Part shown: positions 1 to 13,800 of the stretch, one piece after another
Position numbering within the stretch: position 1 is the first letter of the stretch
Layout of the letters: each line of letters starts with the position of its first letter
NCBI GenBank assembly: GCA_003991915.1
Contig: RQTK01000327.1
Location: 193,046-257,045, forward strand
Direction of reading: 5' to 3'
Length of the DNA stretch: 64,000 bases
From: Elysia chlorotica
Lineage: Eukaryota; Mollusca; Gastropoda; Plakobranchidae
Position numbers and translations under genes: made by a program
Notes under the pieces: generated by a model
The model's database searches: none
Told to the model about the DNA's origin: nothing
The model's input: only the letters and a program-made list of their open reading frames with translations

Positions 1-151
1 GACAGAGTAAGGGCCCCTTTACATTAACAGTTAATTCATCAACAAAGTTTCAGTTGAACTGCCAGGCCTTCTATCTGGGTCATCGTTTGACTGACTGTTT
101 GTCGATGAGAGAGGATCCGTTCACACTGTCAGTCCATGGACCTCTGTTGCT

Positions 152-510
152 GCTTTGCGCGAAATTCAAACGTCAACAAAATGGCTTACGCAAGCTCATG
201 TACTTGGATAATATAGCAATAAATTTCAGTACATTCTCTTCTTTATTCCACCCAGACATTGCACCAGTAGACCATGAGCTAGTCCTAGTATATGTTATAA
301 TAGGCCTACTGGAAAAATAAAACGGCTTTGCGCGAAATTCAAACGTCAACAAAATGGCTGACGCAAGCTCATGTACTTGGATAATATAGCAATAAATTTC
401 AGTACATTCTCTTCTTTATTCCACCCAGACATTGCACCAGTAGACCATGAGCTAGTCCTAGTATATAAACTACAATTATTATAGTAGGCCTACTGGAAAA
501 TAAAACGGCT
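152..510. repeat. Two-copy direct tandem duplication (~175-185 bp unit)
   Basis: Copy 1 (about 152-324) and copy 2 (about 325-510) are nearly identical and abut head to tail. Both begin GCTTTGCGCGAAATTCAAAC and both end with a TAGGCCTACTGGAAAA stretch followed by an A-rich run. Copy 2 carries a short extra AT-rich insertion near its 3' end and a few substitutions. The short open frame at 54-320 lies across copy 1 and has no recognisable domain, so I treat it as chance. Confidence 0.85.
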
Positions 511-2974
511 CTGATTTCGGAGGAGTTAGGTCTAGATTTATATCTAGATGTTTATAATGAAGTGGACCTACTGAAACTTTGTTTTACCGAGTTTCCAAAA
601 TGCAGAGATGGGCCACGTGGGTAATGGCAAAAAACAAAATAAAAAAATTCAAACTTCGTAGTTCGGCATTATTGGGCTCTCCTCGCAAGGATTTTTACTA
701 ATGTTGAGTCGCTGATCATGAATATGTTATTTGTTTTATGATTCGGGTGCTAAAAAAATTTTTGTTGACTGAAAATTTAACCCTGCCTAGAGCAAGATCA
801 AAGGCGCCGCCCTGTCATCACCCAAGGTGACACATGCCACAGTCCGCCGGCAGGAAAATATCTAGCGTCGCCCGATATCTGGCGCCTGGGCGGAGAACTT
901 CTGGATATCGAAAGTGTTTCTCGTTTACACACACAGTTTTATCGAGACGTTTTTGGGATTCCCACATTTTGTTTGATATATATATAAAATCTAAATGGGC
1001 TCTAAGCAAGTGTGAGATAAAGCTTCAGTTGCTTAACATGTCAATTTTATGTTCTTGTGTATGTCCCCACCACCCCCACATTGTACCCATGTTCAAATAA
1101 ACAATGGAATACAATTGCTCCTTTTCTTTTTGACTCAAACAAATCACGTCAATCGATAAATAAAAACAACAACAGGAAGTGCAGATGACAAGTATTTTAT
1201 TCAATTTTAATATTAAAAAAAAAAAAGAAAAAAAAGACGGAGTACAGCTGGTAGGTATAATTTTGTTCAAGTAGGCCTAACAAAAAATAGGGAGTACAGC
1301 TGTCAGCACTGGTATTTTATTCAATTTTAATAATCTAATTTCGCTCACCCACCCATTTGATCGCCCACAGGTTAGGGACCCAAGGAATTCCCGGTTCGTA
1401 CCCTGGACTCTGTGGAGCTCTAGATCTAGATTATAAATTGAAGTTAAAAGCAACCTAAGATACATTTATGCATACATCTATCTCTAGATTTCTTTATTAG
1501 ATATCTACCTACTTTTATTTGTACACGGGTATCAGTAGAGACCAGTTGACAAAACTGTAAATTTGTACAAAGTATAACATTTTAAAACTGTGGAAAATCT
1601 TACACAGGTATCAGTACAAAACACTGTTTTTACATGTACAGAAGAACATATCTTCAGCTGGACTTTTGATTACAGAGGCAAAATTCCACTGTAAGAAAGC
1701 TCCCGCTATAGTCATGCCAAGATTTATAAAACTAGATCTACAGAAAACTTCCAGTTTTAAACATTTATTACCTCCCCTTTTTAAGCAAATTTGGGAGCTT
1801 TCTGTGTTTAGTTCATTGGTTTTTGTATTTATTATTGTTGCTCTTTCTCTCCTTTTCTCTGTGCACAGTTGCTTCTAACTTCTAAGAGACGATCTAGGCA
1901 TAACAGTAACATTTGTAATGCCACCTAGCTAAGAAAAGTTAAAAGGGAGTAGGGGGGAGTTTTTGAGAAAACAAGTTATATCCAACAATAAAAAAGATAA
2001 GCCCCTTCCGTAGAGTTCATCGACTTTGTGGCCTTAACTTGATATAGCGCGTCCCTGTTTCAGATCAATTTGTTGAATATAATGCAACCTGACACACTAT
2101 CTTGTCAACATTAAAATTATAAAGAATACTAAAAATCCTTTAAAAAACGCAATAATTTTAATACTTTATCAGTCATAACTTCTCTAAGGATTAAGAATGC
2201 AAAAATGGAAAGCAAAGTCGGATCTCATAGTTTTTTTTCCTGATAATATTCTTCTGAAAAAAGAATGTGTTAAGTAAAAAAAAAATGCTTTAGAGAGCTG
2301 TATCAAATTTTTTTTTTATTGCTTAATTCAAGCCAATATATGAATATCCTTGCTACTGCATTGAGGGCAATGTTCAGTAAAATATGATGTAGGAAACTTG
2401 TGGACCAATAAAAGGATTTTTTAATAGTACATGTACCCTTGTACAAATAAATGATTTTGTTTATCTGTTCCTGTGTACGAATATAGACATTGTTTTCAGT
2501 AAAGTTTATCCTCGGCTAGAGTCTAGATCTGAAGATCTTGGGTTGGAGTCAATGTCTTGATTTGGCAGCTGAGTTTTAGACTCTATGTGTACGCACCTAA
2601 TAATGCTTCTGTCCAACTAATGGACATAAACGCTATGTGTTGGAATCATTTTATTCAACACAACAAATCAGTAGACCCAGGAATAAACTGGGAGAGAGCT
2701 ATGCTTTATTCTATGGTAGGACCAAAGAATTTGATTTTCAAGAACAAAAACACTTTTGACATATAGAGAGGTTTATAGCAGAATTTGGACATAATCACCT
2801 CATACAAAATTTTGCCAGAAAATGTTGAGTCTATATAATATACATGCTATATGTTTTTGTCCACATACATTATGATACACACTATATCATAATAATTATG
2901 AAATTGTTTATAAATGTCTAAATAATTGGACATAAATGCTCTGTCTTTAGACATAGAAATGTTAAATTAGGAGG
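511..2974. other. Gene-free AT-rich stretch
   Basis: No convincing exon was found. Around 1190-1330 a short motif (TATTTTATTCAATTTTAAT) occurs twice, about 120 bp apart. A hydrophobic open frame at 1666-1878 ends in a run that could be a membrane segment; it lies upstream of the P450 but has no good splice donor. A small frame at 2557-2766 contains a YAPN-like string reminiscent of LINE endonucleases, too little to call. Confidence 0.4.
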
Positions 2975-3640
2975 GTTTAGTTTAGTTTAAGCCTTTTAAT
3001 TTCCTGTGGAACATAGGGCAGCAGTAAATCCCCTCCACCGAACTCAGTTCTGGATAGTCCTCTTCAGCTCAGCTTTTATCTCGGCATCAGTGCTTGGCCA
3101 TCAAATCTGCTTCAGAAGTCCGACCTTGCGTTACCTTGGGGTTTCCACCCCAGGACTTGCCTTGTGATGTTGGATATAGGCCTTCAAAGTGTTTGGGCTA
3201 TCCAGCACCATTTGCGCTCTATGATCTCCGTCTCAATAGGGATTTGCTTCGTTCTGTCCCACAGTTCTTTGTTGAAGATAACTTCAGTTCACCTAGCGTT
3301 GAGGATATTTCTGAGGCATCTGTTGGTGAATGATTGCAGTTTATGGCTCTTGGTCTTGGTAACGCACCATGTTTCTGAGCCATAGAATAAGACTGACTTC
3401 ACGTTGGTTTTGCAGATCCAGATCTTGTTTCATACCGACAAGGCTGTAGACCTCCATATTGGTCTTAGGGTATTGAAAGCGTATCAGGCCTTATTTGGCA
3501 TCTTTTCTTTGAAGCATAGCACTGGATAATGGTGACTCTTCTGCCCTCCGAGGTAAATCTTGCAGTGAGAATTCTTCGTGATACAGGTTCCGAGGACAAT
3601 AGTGCATGTGTTGCCCTGAGGGCATAAGTGCGACTTTATG
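2975..3640 (-). mobile_element. 5'-truncated non-LTR retrotransposon fragment (LINE, 3' end)
   Basis: This minus-strand stretch is clearly related to the 3' part of the LINE at about 7365-7900. Both carry the reverse of the same landmarks: a [16 protein letters not shown] block, a region encoding a [21 protein letters not shown] string, and a terminal CTATRTTCCACAxGRAAT block followed by a TTAA-rich tail. The reading frames are broken by stops and indels. Homology is clear from about 2975 to 3520 and becomes uncertain beyond. A shared 3' end with a variable 5' end is the expected product of target-primed reverse transcription. The exact clade is not determined. Confidence 0.7.
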
Positions 3641-4897
3641 TATGTGTGCTTGACCTTCTTAGGAGGGAGCGTAGCTTTCGACTGTCAGTTCTACCAAAGA
3701 GTTTGATGTTATCAAAAACTACTTAAATATAGTGCATATTGCAAAATTTTGACAAAAACGCAACATGTTGTACATAATTATGGGAAAAATTTGGTTAAAA
3801 ATTTACGATAAAGAGACAGAAAGACTATTTTCATAGTGCGTATAGACATTTCTGTCAGAAATGTGAATACTAATATGAGTATTATTGGTTATTATTCTAC
3901 ATTGTTAATAACAAATTACAGTCTACAATCGGCTTAGTACACTTTGGCATCTAGTTTTGTAAATTAATACTGTAAAAAGTAATGTATATATGTTTCAAAA
4001 TTTTAACAACAAAAAAAATTCAAAGAAAGTTAAAACGAAATTGGGCCTTTGTTGTCAGTGTAACTACTGTAACCTGGGAGGAGGGGTGAAATTAAGGGCT
4101 CTTTGTCATTTAACTTTTTTGTGGATATTATGTACAAAATAATTATTGTTTTTGAATGGTTCAAAATACCAAGAGGAACAAGTTGTACATGTATGCGTTG
4201 GTTCTCTTCATTTGACTAAAATTTTACAAGAACATTTGCTTTTGCTTCTAATGGGCAATAATCTTGTAATTATAAAACCTTGTGACTCCTTGATTATAAA
4301 GCAATAATTTGAAATAATTGATTACAATTTGTAAGCAACCGGTTGGTACCTTAAATCAGCAGAAGTGCAGAATTTTTACCAACAATGCTCATGATCTCAC
4401 ACTATTTTAGGGTTTTTCCAAAATTCATAAATCTTTTGAACTAACGAAGATAAAAGATATAGATTTGAAAACTGATGTCTGCACTCACCGCTTACACGTA
4501 TGCATAGTAACTTTATTGAATTAAACACGAGAAGAACAATTTAGTTTATGGCTGAGGAAAAGCACAAAATTGCCAGAATTCTTTTATTTTTTAGATATTA
4601 AGTAAAGGAGGTTATTTTTTATCAGCGAAAAAAAAAACAAACCCTGAATTAAAAACAAGCAATGGAGATATTTCGATCACCAAAAGGCTCCAAAACAGTA
4701 TTTACTAAACTTTATGTGTCAATAAACACAAGAGAAAGTAAAATTTTGGACTTTTTCATCCTTTTCCAAGGCCTTTCCACAAATACCATTGCTCGCTTAC
4801 TGTACAAATTACAGTTTGTCTAATATATAATTGAATATGAAGAAGATCTTTTCAACGTAAACCATGATTAAATGTTTTTGTAATTTCTTTTAATCAG
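3641..4897. other. AT-rich stretch upstream of the P450
   Basis: No exon was identified by eye. It ends with a pyrimidine-rich tract and a CAG acceptor at 4895-4897, directly before the first recognised P450 exon. Any N-terminal membrane-anchor exon of that gene should lie in or before this stretch. Confidence 0.4.
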
Positions 4898-7800
4898 ACT
4901 GCCCATGGATTTACCAGGAAAAGTTGGATGGCCTATTGTAGGAGACAAATCTGTAGAATTTTACAGAGATCCGCTGCAGTTTCTTAACAAATATGTGGAC
5001 CAAGTAAAAAGTCCTATTTTTAAGACTCGTTTCTTAAACAAACCCACAGTTTTTGTTTGCTCTAATCAAGGAGTACAAGATGTTCTGAAAAGTAAGTATT
5101 AATCTTCTGTACAAATATGCTTAAATATTCATAATGTGAAAGTTTTTTTGTGAATATTGTAGATTGCAAGAATGGAATAGTTTTACGACACAATGCTTCA
5201 TTTCTATTTAAAAAAGTTTTTTTTATTAAGAACTTGTGAGTAAAGCCATTGTTGTATTCACTTAATATTAGTCCTATTGTACTATCCATGGTCATGATAG
5301 AGATATTAGTAAAGTGAATTTCAAGATGACAAGATGCAAATACTTATAATTATTTTAATACTCATTGTTGACTTACTGATATATTGATACATTTTGTTTG
5401 TAATTATCCTATTTTTTCCTCTTATTTCAATTTTAGGCTATTGGTTTAATTCTTTCATCTTTGTAATGTGAAAAAAATTGTTTTTTTTTTCTAACGTTAA
5501 GCAACATTTTAGTGAGGGCTAAAGAACTGTTTCAGTGACTTATTGAGCTTGATAAATCTCATTGAGTTCAGTCATTACACACATATTTTTATTACTCTTG
5601 AAAAATTATCAAGTGTTCCTCTTTCTTTCAGGTACCGGAGAGAGCCTAGATTTTGGATATGAAGCTTTCATGAAAGGAATGTTTGGCCATAATATATTGT
5701 TTTCAAAAAGTATGTTTCTTTAGCCCATTTTTTGTTTATGAGCACATTATTTACATTTCTATATAATTTAATCTGTTTTTTTTTCTAAGCAAATTTATTC
5801 AATCCAAGTTTACATAGCTTAAATTCGCAGCGCAAAAAAATTATCACCGTTCCCATGTAAATCATTCAGATTTGATTTTTAAAAGGCAAGAAGACATAAA
5901 ATATAAATAAAAATCCACCTTCACACCAAATCTTCAAAGAACTCACTTTTGATGAAAAAAAAAAAATTAAATATAAAACATTGCTCTGTTAGTCACTCAA
6001 ATGTGTCAGGGAATTTGAAGTTTTCACACAATAGTATTTACCCTTGTCACTATCATTATAACCTGTTCATTGGGGTATAACAAAAACAAATTACCATGAA
6101 CACCTATTCAGAGCAAGATTGTTAAAAACATGTTTTCTGTATATTGAGGTCATTATTTCTGTTGTTAATGGGAAGACAATCTATAAATTAGCACACTAGT
6201 AATAAAGCAATGGTAAAGAAAATGGACACCATATCATTTAATCTGCTTGCAACTAACCTCTTTAGAGCATGGTATGTGTAACTCAAAGTTTAGCCCCAAA
6301 TGGTTGCATCTTTTTAAGAGACAAGGGATTATGTATGACCCTTTTAAAAAGTATTCTATATTATCTTTTTCAGATGGAGAAGCAGATCTCTTCAGACAGT
6401 TTCTGGGCAAACTCTTCACAACCCACTGCTTAGAAGAATATGAAACTGTTATAAAATGGTAAGGACTACCATGAGAATTATCCCATCTGTTTTTCTTACA
6501 TGTAAGCGACGATTGAGCGATAAACTTTCTTTTCTTTATGTATTGTTTAATTGCTACTACTAGGACATATGTGGCCACAAATTTCGCAGCATTGCTCTCA
6601 TCTCAATTTAATTTGATTTATCAAAGCAACTTTTAACCAGTTTAACAATTATCAGAAATGCCTTTTCTCTACATTTCTAATGCCTTCGATTTTGCTATAA
6701 TCATCAAAATTTTACCCTACAGCTCATGATGCTTTAATAATGAGATAAATTAACGATTGCCGATTGTCAATATGATTATGAAAAAAAGTTGAGCGAAGAA
6801 CTGCTTTACAACTTAACTAGTAAAGCTTAAAAGGGAACAAAGTTGATGAGTGGATAAAAAAACCCCTAACCATTATTATAATTCTGACAGCAAAATTATG
6901 TCCCTACAGTCAACAAATAGACATAGTAACCTTGGTAGCATATTTGGCAATTCTAGCTAAGTTAAGGCTTTCCAGAATTAATTTGTACTGAATGTTTGTC
7001 ACAAATAACTACACTATCCCTTATGCTTATTTTGTGCTTGATTGATAAAGTTTAGATGTTGACTATAGATGCTCTCTGTGTATTCAAATAGTTCTTTCTA
7101 TCACTTTGGGTAAATTAACTTGCTTTGTTACCAGTTTTACATATTTTTGAAACTTCATATAGCATCATCGCAAAGCATGTGGACAGCCTAGAATCTACAA
7201 GGTAAGAAGTTGTTATTGGCAATTTTCTTTAATTAAAACAAACTTATATATATTCATCATATGATATTACTAATTTCGGTAAAAACTCGAAGGTAATGTA
7301 TTCTTATAATATATAACAAATAAGACATTAAAGCCATGTTATCAAAGTAAAGCAAAAGATTAAGTTAAGTCTCTTGATTCCTTGTGGAATATAGGGCCGT
7401 AGCAATTCTCCTGCACCGGACTTGGTTTTGGCTGGTCCTCTTCTGCTCGGCCCATGTGGTACAGACAGCTTTCATCTCTGCATCGGTGCTCTCTGCCAAG
7501 TCTACTCCGGACGACCAACCTTTCTTTTCCCTTGGGGAATCCACTCCAGGGCTTGCCTTGTGATGTTGGATACAGGCTTTAGAAGTGTTTGGCCTATCCA
7601 ACCCTATTTACGTTTTTTGATCTCTGTCTTGATGGCAGTTTACTTTGCTCTGGCCCACAGTTCTTTGTTCGAGATAACTTCAGGCCACCTAACATTGAGG
7701 ATGTTTTTGAGGCATCTGTAGGTGTATGATTGTAGTTTTGTTGTGCTAGACTTGGTCATGTGCCATGTTTCAGAGCCATAAAGTAAGACTGACTTTACGT

Positions 7801-10800
7801 TAGTATCGAAGATCCTGATCTTGTTTGGGACTGATAGTGCTATAGACCCCCAGATTGCTTTGAGGGTGTTGAATCATATCTGGCCTTGTTGATTTGGCAT
7901 CTGGTGTCTTTGTCTGTAGCCCCGTCTATGCTAAGAACACTACCAAGATAAACAAACTTGTCAACCAATGTTTTCGTCATGTAGTTGCAGTGCATTAGCC
8001 TGTTTGTTGTTGATTCTCATGTTTTTCTGATTTTCATCTGGAGTCCAGTTTTCCCCGCTTCTTCTGCCACACGATATAGCTTCTCTTGTGCATCCTGTTG
8101 CTTTGGGGAGAGAAGGCTGATCTCATATGCAAAGTCAAGATCCTCCAGCTGCTTCATGAAGATCGACTGGATATCTTTCCTTCGACCTGATGTAGACTGT
8201 CGTATAACACAGTCAACCACCATAAGGAAGGTCGTTGGGGAGAGCAAGCAATCCTGGCAGACACCTATTTGCACGTTAAACAGTTCCATCAGGAAAGGTT
8301 GCAGCATGTCAGTTGAGGTCCGTATGTCAGCCTTCTTCCTCGAGAGAGTCTTGGTGATCTCGTACAGTCTCTTCATATTTCTTTTGCCTTCTGCAGCCTC
8401 TGCCTCTTTTCAGCTCCTCTACATAATTTTTTTTGGTCTTTCCTGGCACTTTTTTTCACCTCTCTATTTTTCTCCCAGTTTCAAGCTTGTAGTAGGTGCT
8501 TTTCCAGTGTGTCCTGGGTCTGGTTTATTTGGTGTTGCAGGTTATTCCTCTCCAAGATGAGTGTCCAGGTGCCGGTTGAGATCTACTATTTGTGTTTCCT
8601 GGTCTTCTTGCCCAAAACTGTTTAACATGTCGCCTTCCAGGTCTCTCGCAGGCTTTGCCACTGCTCTTCTAATGTTTCATCTGCTAGTAAGGAGAACGCT
8701 TGTTCCTCAGTTCTATTTTGAATTGCTTTGTTTTTTATTCCTCTCAAAGACACTGTACATTAAACTTGTGTGCTTGTCATGCTATCTTGTCGTTGAAAGC
8801 CATGAGGTTGGTCTTAAGTACTGCGAGAACCAGGTGATAATCTGATGCTGTGTTTGCGCCGCGGTTTTCCTTAACATCGTGCAAGCTTCTTCTCCACTTT
8901 CTGCTGATTGTGATGTGGTCTATTTGATTTTTGGTCCATGTTGTTTTATGAATGGTCTTGTGTGGGAACAGAGTACCTCCAATTACCGGGTCAGTAAGGA
9001 GCAAACTCGGTAAGAATTCTCCATTCTGGTTCTGATTTCTGGTGCCGTGAATTCCCACAATGTGCTCCATGTTTGTATTGTCGGTGCCTACTTTAGTGTT
9101 CAGGTATCCCAACAAGATTCTCATGTCTCTCTTTGGGACTTTGTCGATCGCCGTATGGACATGTTCATAGGAGGTCATTGAGACACGCAAGCCTCCCAAC
9201 CAACGGCAAGGTGTCACTCTTTGGGAGGAAAAGACTAAGGATATATTTATTTATGTAGAAAGCTGTGACTTTTAGTTTCTTTTTTTTTTAAAAAGTTTTT
9301 AAGAATAAATATACATTTATGATGAGGAAGAGTTCTTTAAGAAATAATTACTAGTTGTTCATTAATTGATCGTGTGTGAGATTTGATGTTGAAAATTACA
9401 TAACAATAAAAAAAAAAGAACAGCAAAGCTAGTCATATAAACAACAGCAAAAGAAAACATCATAAATTATGAATTATCACTTTCTGTATGTTATTATAGT
9501 ATTCTATAGAAAACTCACATTTTATCTTTATTTCTGTTTCAGGGACTCTTTTTGCTTGTACAAATTTTTCAAAGTCCTCTTCACTGATGTTTGCTTAACC
9601 CTATTCCTAGGCCTTGATTCTACAGAAAACAGTGAACAAGCAACCTCAGTAATGTCTTTAACCACAGACCATTGGCGAGGTAAAGTCACTCTATTTCTTA
9701 AAATTGAAAGCTCTAAGACTAAATCTTTCTCGTTCTAAAACATGTTTCTGTCTTTTAAATTCGAGGTCATCATTCAGAAAAACAGGTGATGGGGAAAAAA
9801 AATTAACCCTGTTTTTTCTTGGTTTTCTAGATCTTTCAAATAGATTTAATTTTTTTGTAATGTAATGGATATCCCATTTTTGTGTGATGATAGCAATATA
9901 ATATTATTATGCCAATTTATTGCTTATTGTTCAGTTTACAGATTACTTTCATATTTATTGTAAAAAATGAGACACAGCATGTTTTTATTATACATTTTGT
10001 TTGGAATGCTGTACCATCTGAAATTCCACTTTCCTCAATATATCTCTAACATAGTTTTAAATTGAGTTTATCAAGGGTAAAAGAATGCAAATTTGCTTTT
10101 TAAAATTCTTAGTCTTTACTCTTAAGTTTCTCAGCTCTGAGCCATAAAAGAAATGCAACATTGGCAACTTGGCATAGCTTTATAATAGGTCACGCTGTCA
10201 AAGAGGTTTTGCGTTTCTGGGCTTAAAATGTACATGTCTGCATCTACTTATGAAGGAGCTACCTGGAGATACCCAGTTCAAAACCCCTGATCAGTCCAAG
10301 AACTTATTTGTTCAATTTTGTTCCCCTACCGGCTTTGCGTGGCAGCACATAAAGTTGTGAGATGGTAGTCTTGGGATCTGTCAGAATAAGGAATGAATAG
10401 TGCTGATGCTGGACACTAAACAACAAACAAAAACAAACCTTTCAATGATTCTAGCTTTTCTTTTCTCATTGCATGTCCAAAAAAGATTAATTGGCATTTC
10501 CAAATTGAATTCATGATTGGTCTTTTTGTGTTAGCTTCCTGTAGAACTGTTTCATAAGACTCCTTTGTTGTCCACAAGATTCTTAGCACTCTTCTGAAAT
10601 ACTGCTTGAGTTTTGTTCCTTTCACAAAGTTATTCATCCTCATAGGACCCCCTTCTGACTGGCGACCAATTATTCTGTTTTTTACTATTTAATTCCAGTC
10701 TTTTCTTCCTGTTCTCTTCTTCAGTCCTCACTATTTTCCTGCGATAAGTGCAGCGACATGGATATATCTTAATTATAATAATGATGATTATTGGACATAT

Positions 10801-13800
10801 CAATAAGGTGGATTCATGATGATAATAGTCTACATCCTCCACCTAGTGATGTTTCTTTTGGCTATAATAAGATGCTGATATGTTTTGTTCTAAATGATAA
10901 ATAGATAATATAGTTGAGTGTTACAAACCAGAGCATACACAATCCTATATAAAGATAATGCAGACAATACAGTGGGGCTCTTATTCAAACTCACATCTAA
11001 CTATGTGTCACCTTTGTACACACTCTCTTTCTTTTTTAACAAAACATCTTTATTTATGTGTAAGAAATCTAAATCGAGTATAATAGACAGGAATTAATGT
11101 ACTCATTCAAATCATGGAGGTTTTACCATTGCCTTGTGAAACATTTCTTTTTGAGTGGAGAACAGTTTTAGTTAAATGAAATAATTGGGGATCTGTCCTA
11201 AATGATTAAGAAGTACATATACTTTTTCAATTATGCTTCTGCTACTACTGCTCCTACCACTACAGTTGTTGCGACTCCTACTGCATTTGTTTCTCATTGT
11301 ATTATATATGTTTTATTTTACTAATAGGTATTGTTGCAGTGCCTCTAGATCTTAGATTAGTGCACCCGTCTTCCACCTACAGCAAAGCTTTGCAAGCTAA
11401 GGTAAAACTCTTTTCTCTCAGTGCAAGCTTTGTTTTCCTTCACAATGACTAGATAAATAAGATGATAGCATGGGAAAGATATCTTCAGTTATCTTTCTAT
11501 TCCTCACTCTTTCAATGACAATATATTTTAAAACTATCAACATTTTTCAAATTAGTACAGTATAGTTTTACTTCGTGCAAAGAGGGAGTGAATCACTGTA
11601 TAAATTAATAATAATTATTATACTCCCTGTTACTACCGTCATTTCCAGCATGAATGCTGATGTAACTGTACCTTCTTATAATTTTAATATTGACCTGGAA
11701 GAGAGGAGAGAGGAAAAAAAATGTGCTTAACTAGTTAGCTTATGCAGCGGTAAATACCCTGCAGGCAAGTTCCCTCTTTTATTTAGTTTCTCACTTTACT
11801 TTTTCCTAAAGAGAGTTATGCAATAATATACTTTGCATCATAAAAATACACAAAGCTTTGCTCCTCCCAATCATTTTTCTCATTCTCCTTTATCCAGTCA
11901 AATTTGCTGGAGATGATTAACACACACAAGAAAAGAGCTAAATCGGGCTTTCCTTTAAAGATGAAAGAAACTTGCACTGTAGATGGATCCATTGTAAACA
12001 ACCATCTATTACTCTTCACCTCTGCCTTATTGCCCAAAGTGTTGGCTTCAATATGTACTTCTTTCTGTGCAGAAGTTGGAAAAGCAGAGACGGTTAGTTA
12101 TCTGTACTTAATTAATAAATTAAATATAATAATGTTTAGCACTCTTGTGAAATGCTGCTGCACCACAGTTGATTCAGAGTATCAGAATCAAATTTTTTTA
12201 CTTTTAAATTTACATTTCTTTTTGTCAAAGTTGAAAATGATTATTTTTAACCAAACAAATGAGAACACTCATGTCTGTGATAATGTTCTAGTATTTTAGT
12301 AAATTTAGTTTGAAGAGCATGCCACATTTTCTTTGTTCTTGTTTTTGATACTTGTAGAGCCACTATCAGGAAAGGGCACGCTGTGAAGACACATGGCTGG
12401 ACTACTTGCTTAAGGAGACAATGAGGTTATCTCCACCACTTCTCGGAGGTCGTCGTCTTGCAACTAAAGTAAGTAGGCTTTGAAAATGTTGTTAAATATC
12501 CTTCTTATTAAATTCACAAAAGTATTGAATGAATGAAATATATTAAGGCCGAACAAAGAAAGAAAAATGAAATGATATCAAAGAAAACTGCAAAGAGTTG
12601 AATTGTTTTTCTTAGCTAGAACAAATTGAAAAAGCACAGTTAATTGATAGGAATGATGTGATTTATATCATTGCTTTTCATTCTCACATCTCTTTTTGTT
12701 TGCATGCGATATTGGTTTGTTGTATTATTTAATCCTATTGTAGAGCTGTGTCATAGCAGGGTATACCATTCCCCAAGATTATACTCTTGTATACATGACC
12801 CACCCTGCTCAAAGAGATTCAAGTGTATTTGAAGATCCACATCTGTTCAAACCGGAAAGATGGGCAGAGAGGTAATAAAAAACAATCTCTGACAATTTAC
12901 TTACTACATTGTTCTTAAGTCTATACTCTTATACTGAAAACTCATTTGAAGCCCTGACTTAAATACCAATTTTCATTGTGATTCATTTTTTCTTTAAACC
13001 TTTTTGCTATGTATTCATCTGGATATCTTTGACTCTTGCATTCCAAGGAGCCATTTTTTTCTGCACCAGCAAATGCCCTTTGTTTCCCTAAAATTAAACA
13101 AAATTGGACCAAAGTAAATTTTCTTTCCACAAAATTGGTGAATATATGTGCATTGATTGAATTTATATATAATATTATCTTCTCTGTTGTCACCAGACCA
13201 GATCTTAAAGATAAACTATACATCTATGGATTTGGTGCAAGGGGCTGCATTGGAGAAAAACTATCGTCAATGATTCTTAAGGTTTGAATTTTTCTTTTAA
13301 GGAACCAGAGAAATATTTTGCCAAATACATGTGCAAGATTCTGAACACATTGTGGTTAAATATGATAATTTTAGGCTTTACAGAATTGTGTTTCCAGTTT
13401 TTTGTTCTATTATAGTTCACCTAATTTTTATACTTTCATACTGTCTTTTGCAAAAAAAAAAAGTCGAATGCAGTATCAAATTATTCTAATACAAATTATA
13501 CAAGTAACTTTTGCATTGTCAGATTTTCCAAGTAAAAGCACCATTACACACACACACACACACCAACCCCACTCCTTTTTTATACTTTTGGCTACAGTTG
13601 TATAAACTATCCTCAAAGGTCAAGTCTGCTAATCTTTTTAAAATCCATTTTTATTAGCGAATTATCTGTTAGAAATCTAGTGCTGCTCCATTAAAAGAAA
13701 TAATTGGCCTTATTGTATCAAGAGTTATCCGAGGCCTTTCCATTCACACATATATTTTCCAATATGCACACTGACTCCAATTTTCTTTTCACCCATCAGA

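Noticed and set aside
1666..1878. Hydrophobic frame as the missing P450 membrane-anchor exon
   Set aside because: No usable GT donor in the right phase after the hydrophobic stretch, and about 3 kb of intervening DNA; kept only as an untested possibility.
9469..9738. Full 89-codon frame as a gene
   Set aside because: Only 9543-9679 is bounded by acceptor and donor and continues the P450; the rest is intron.
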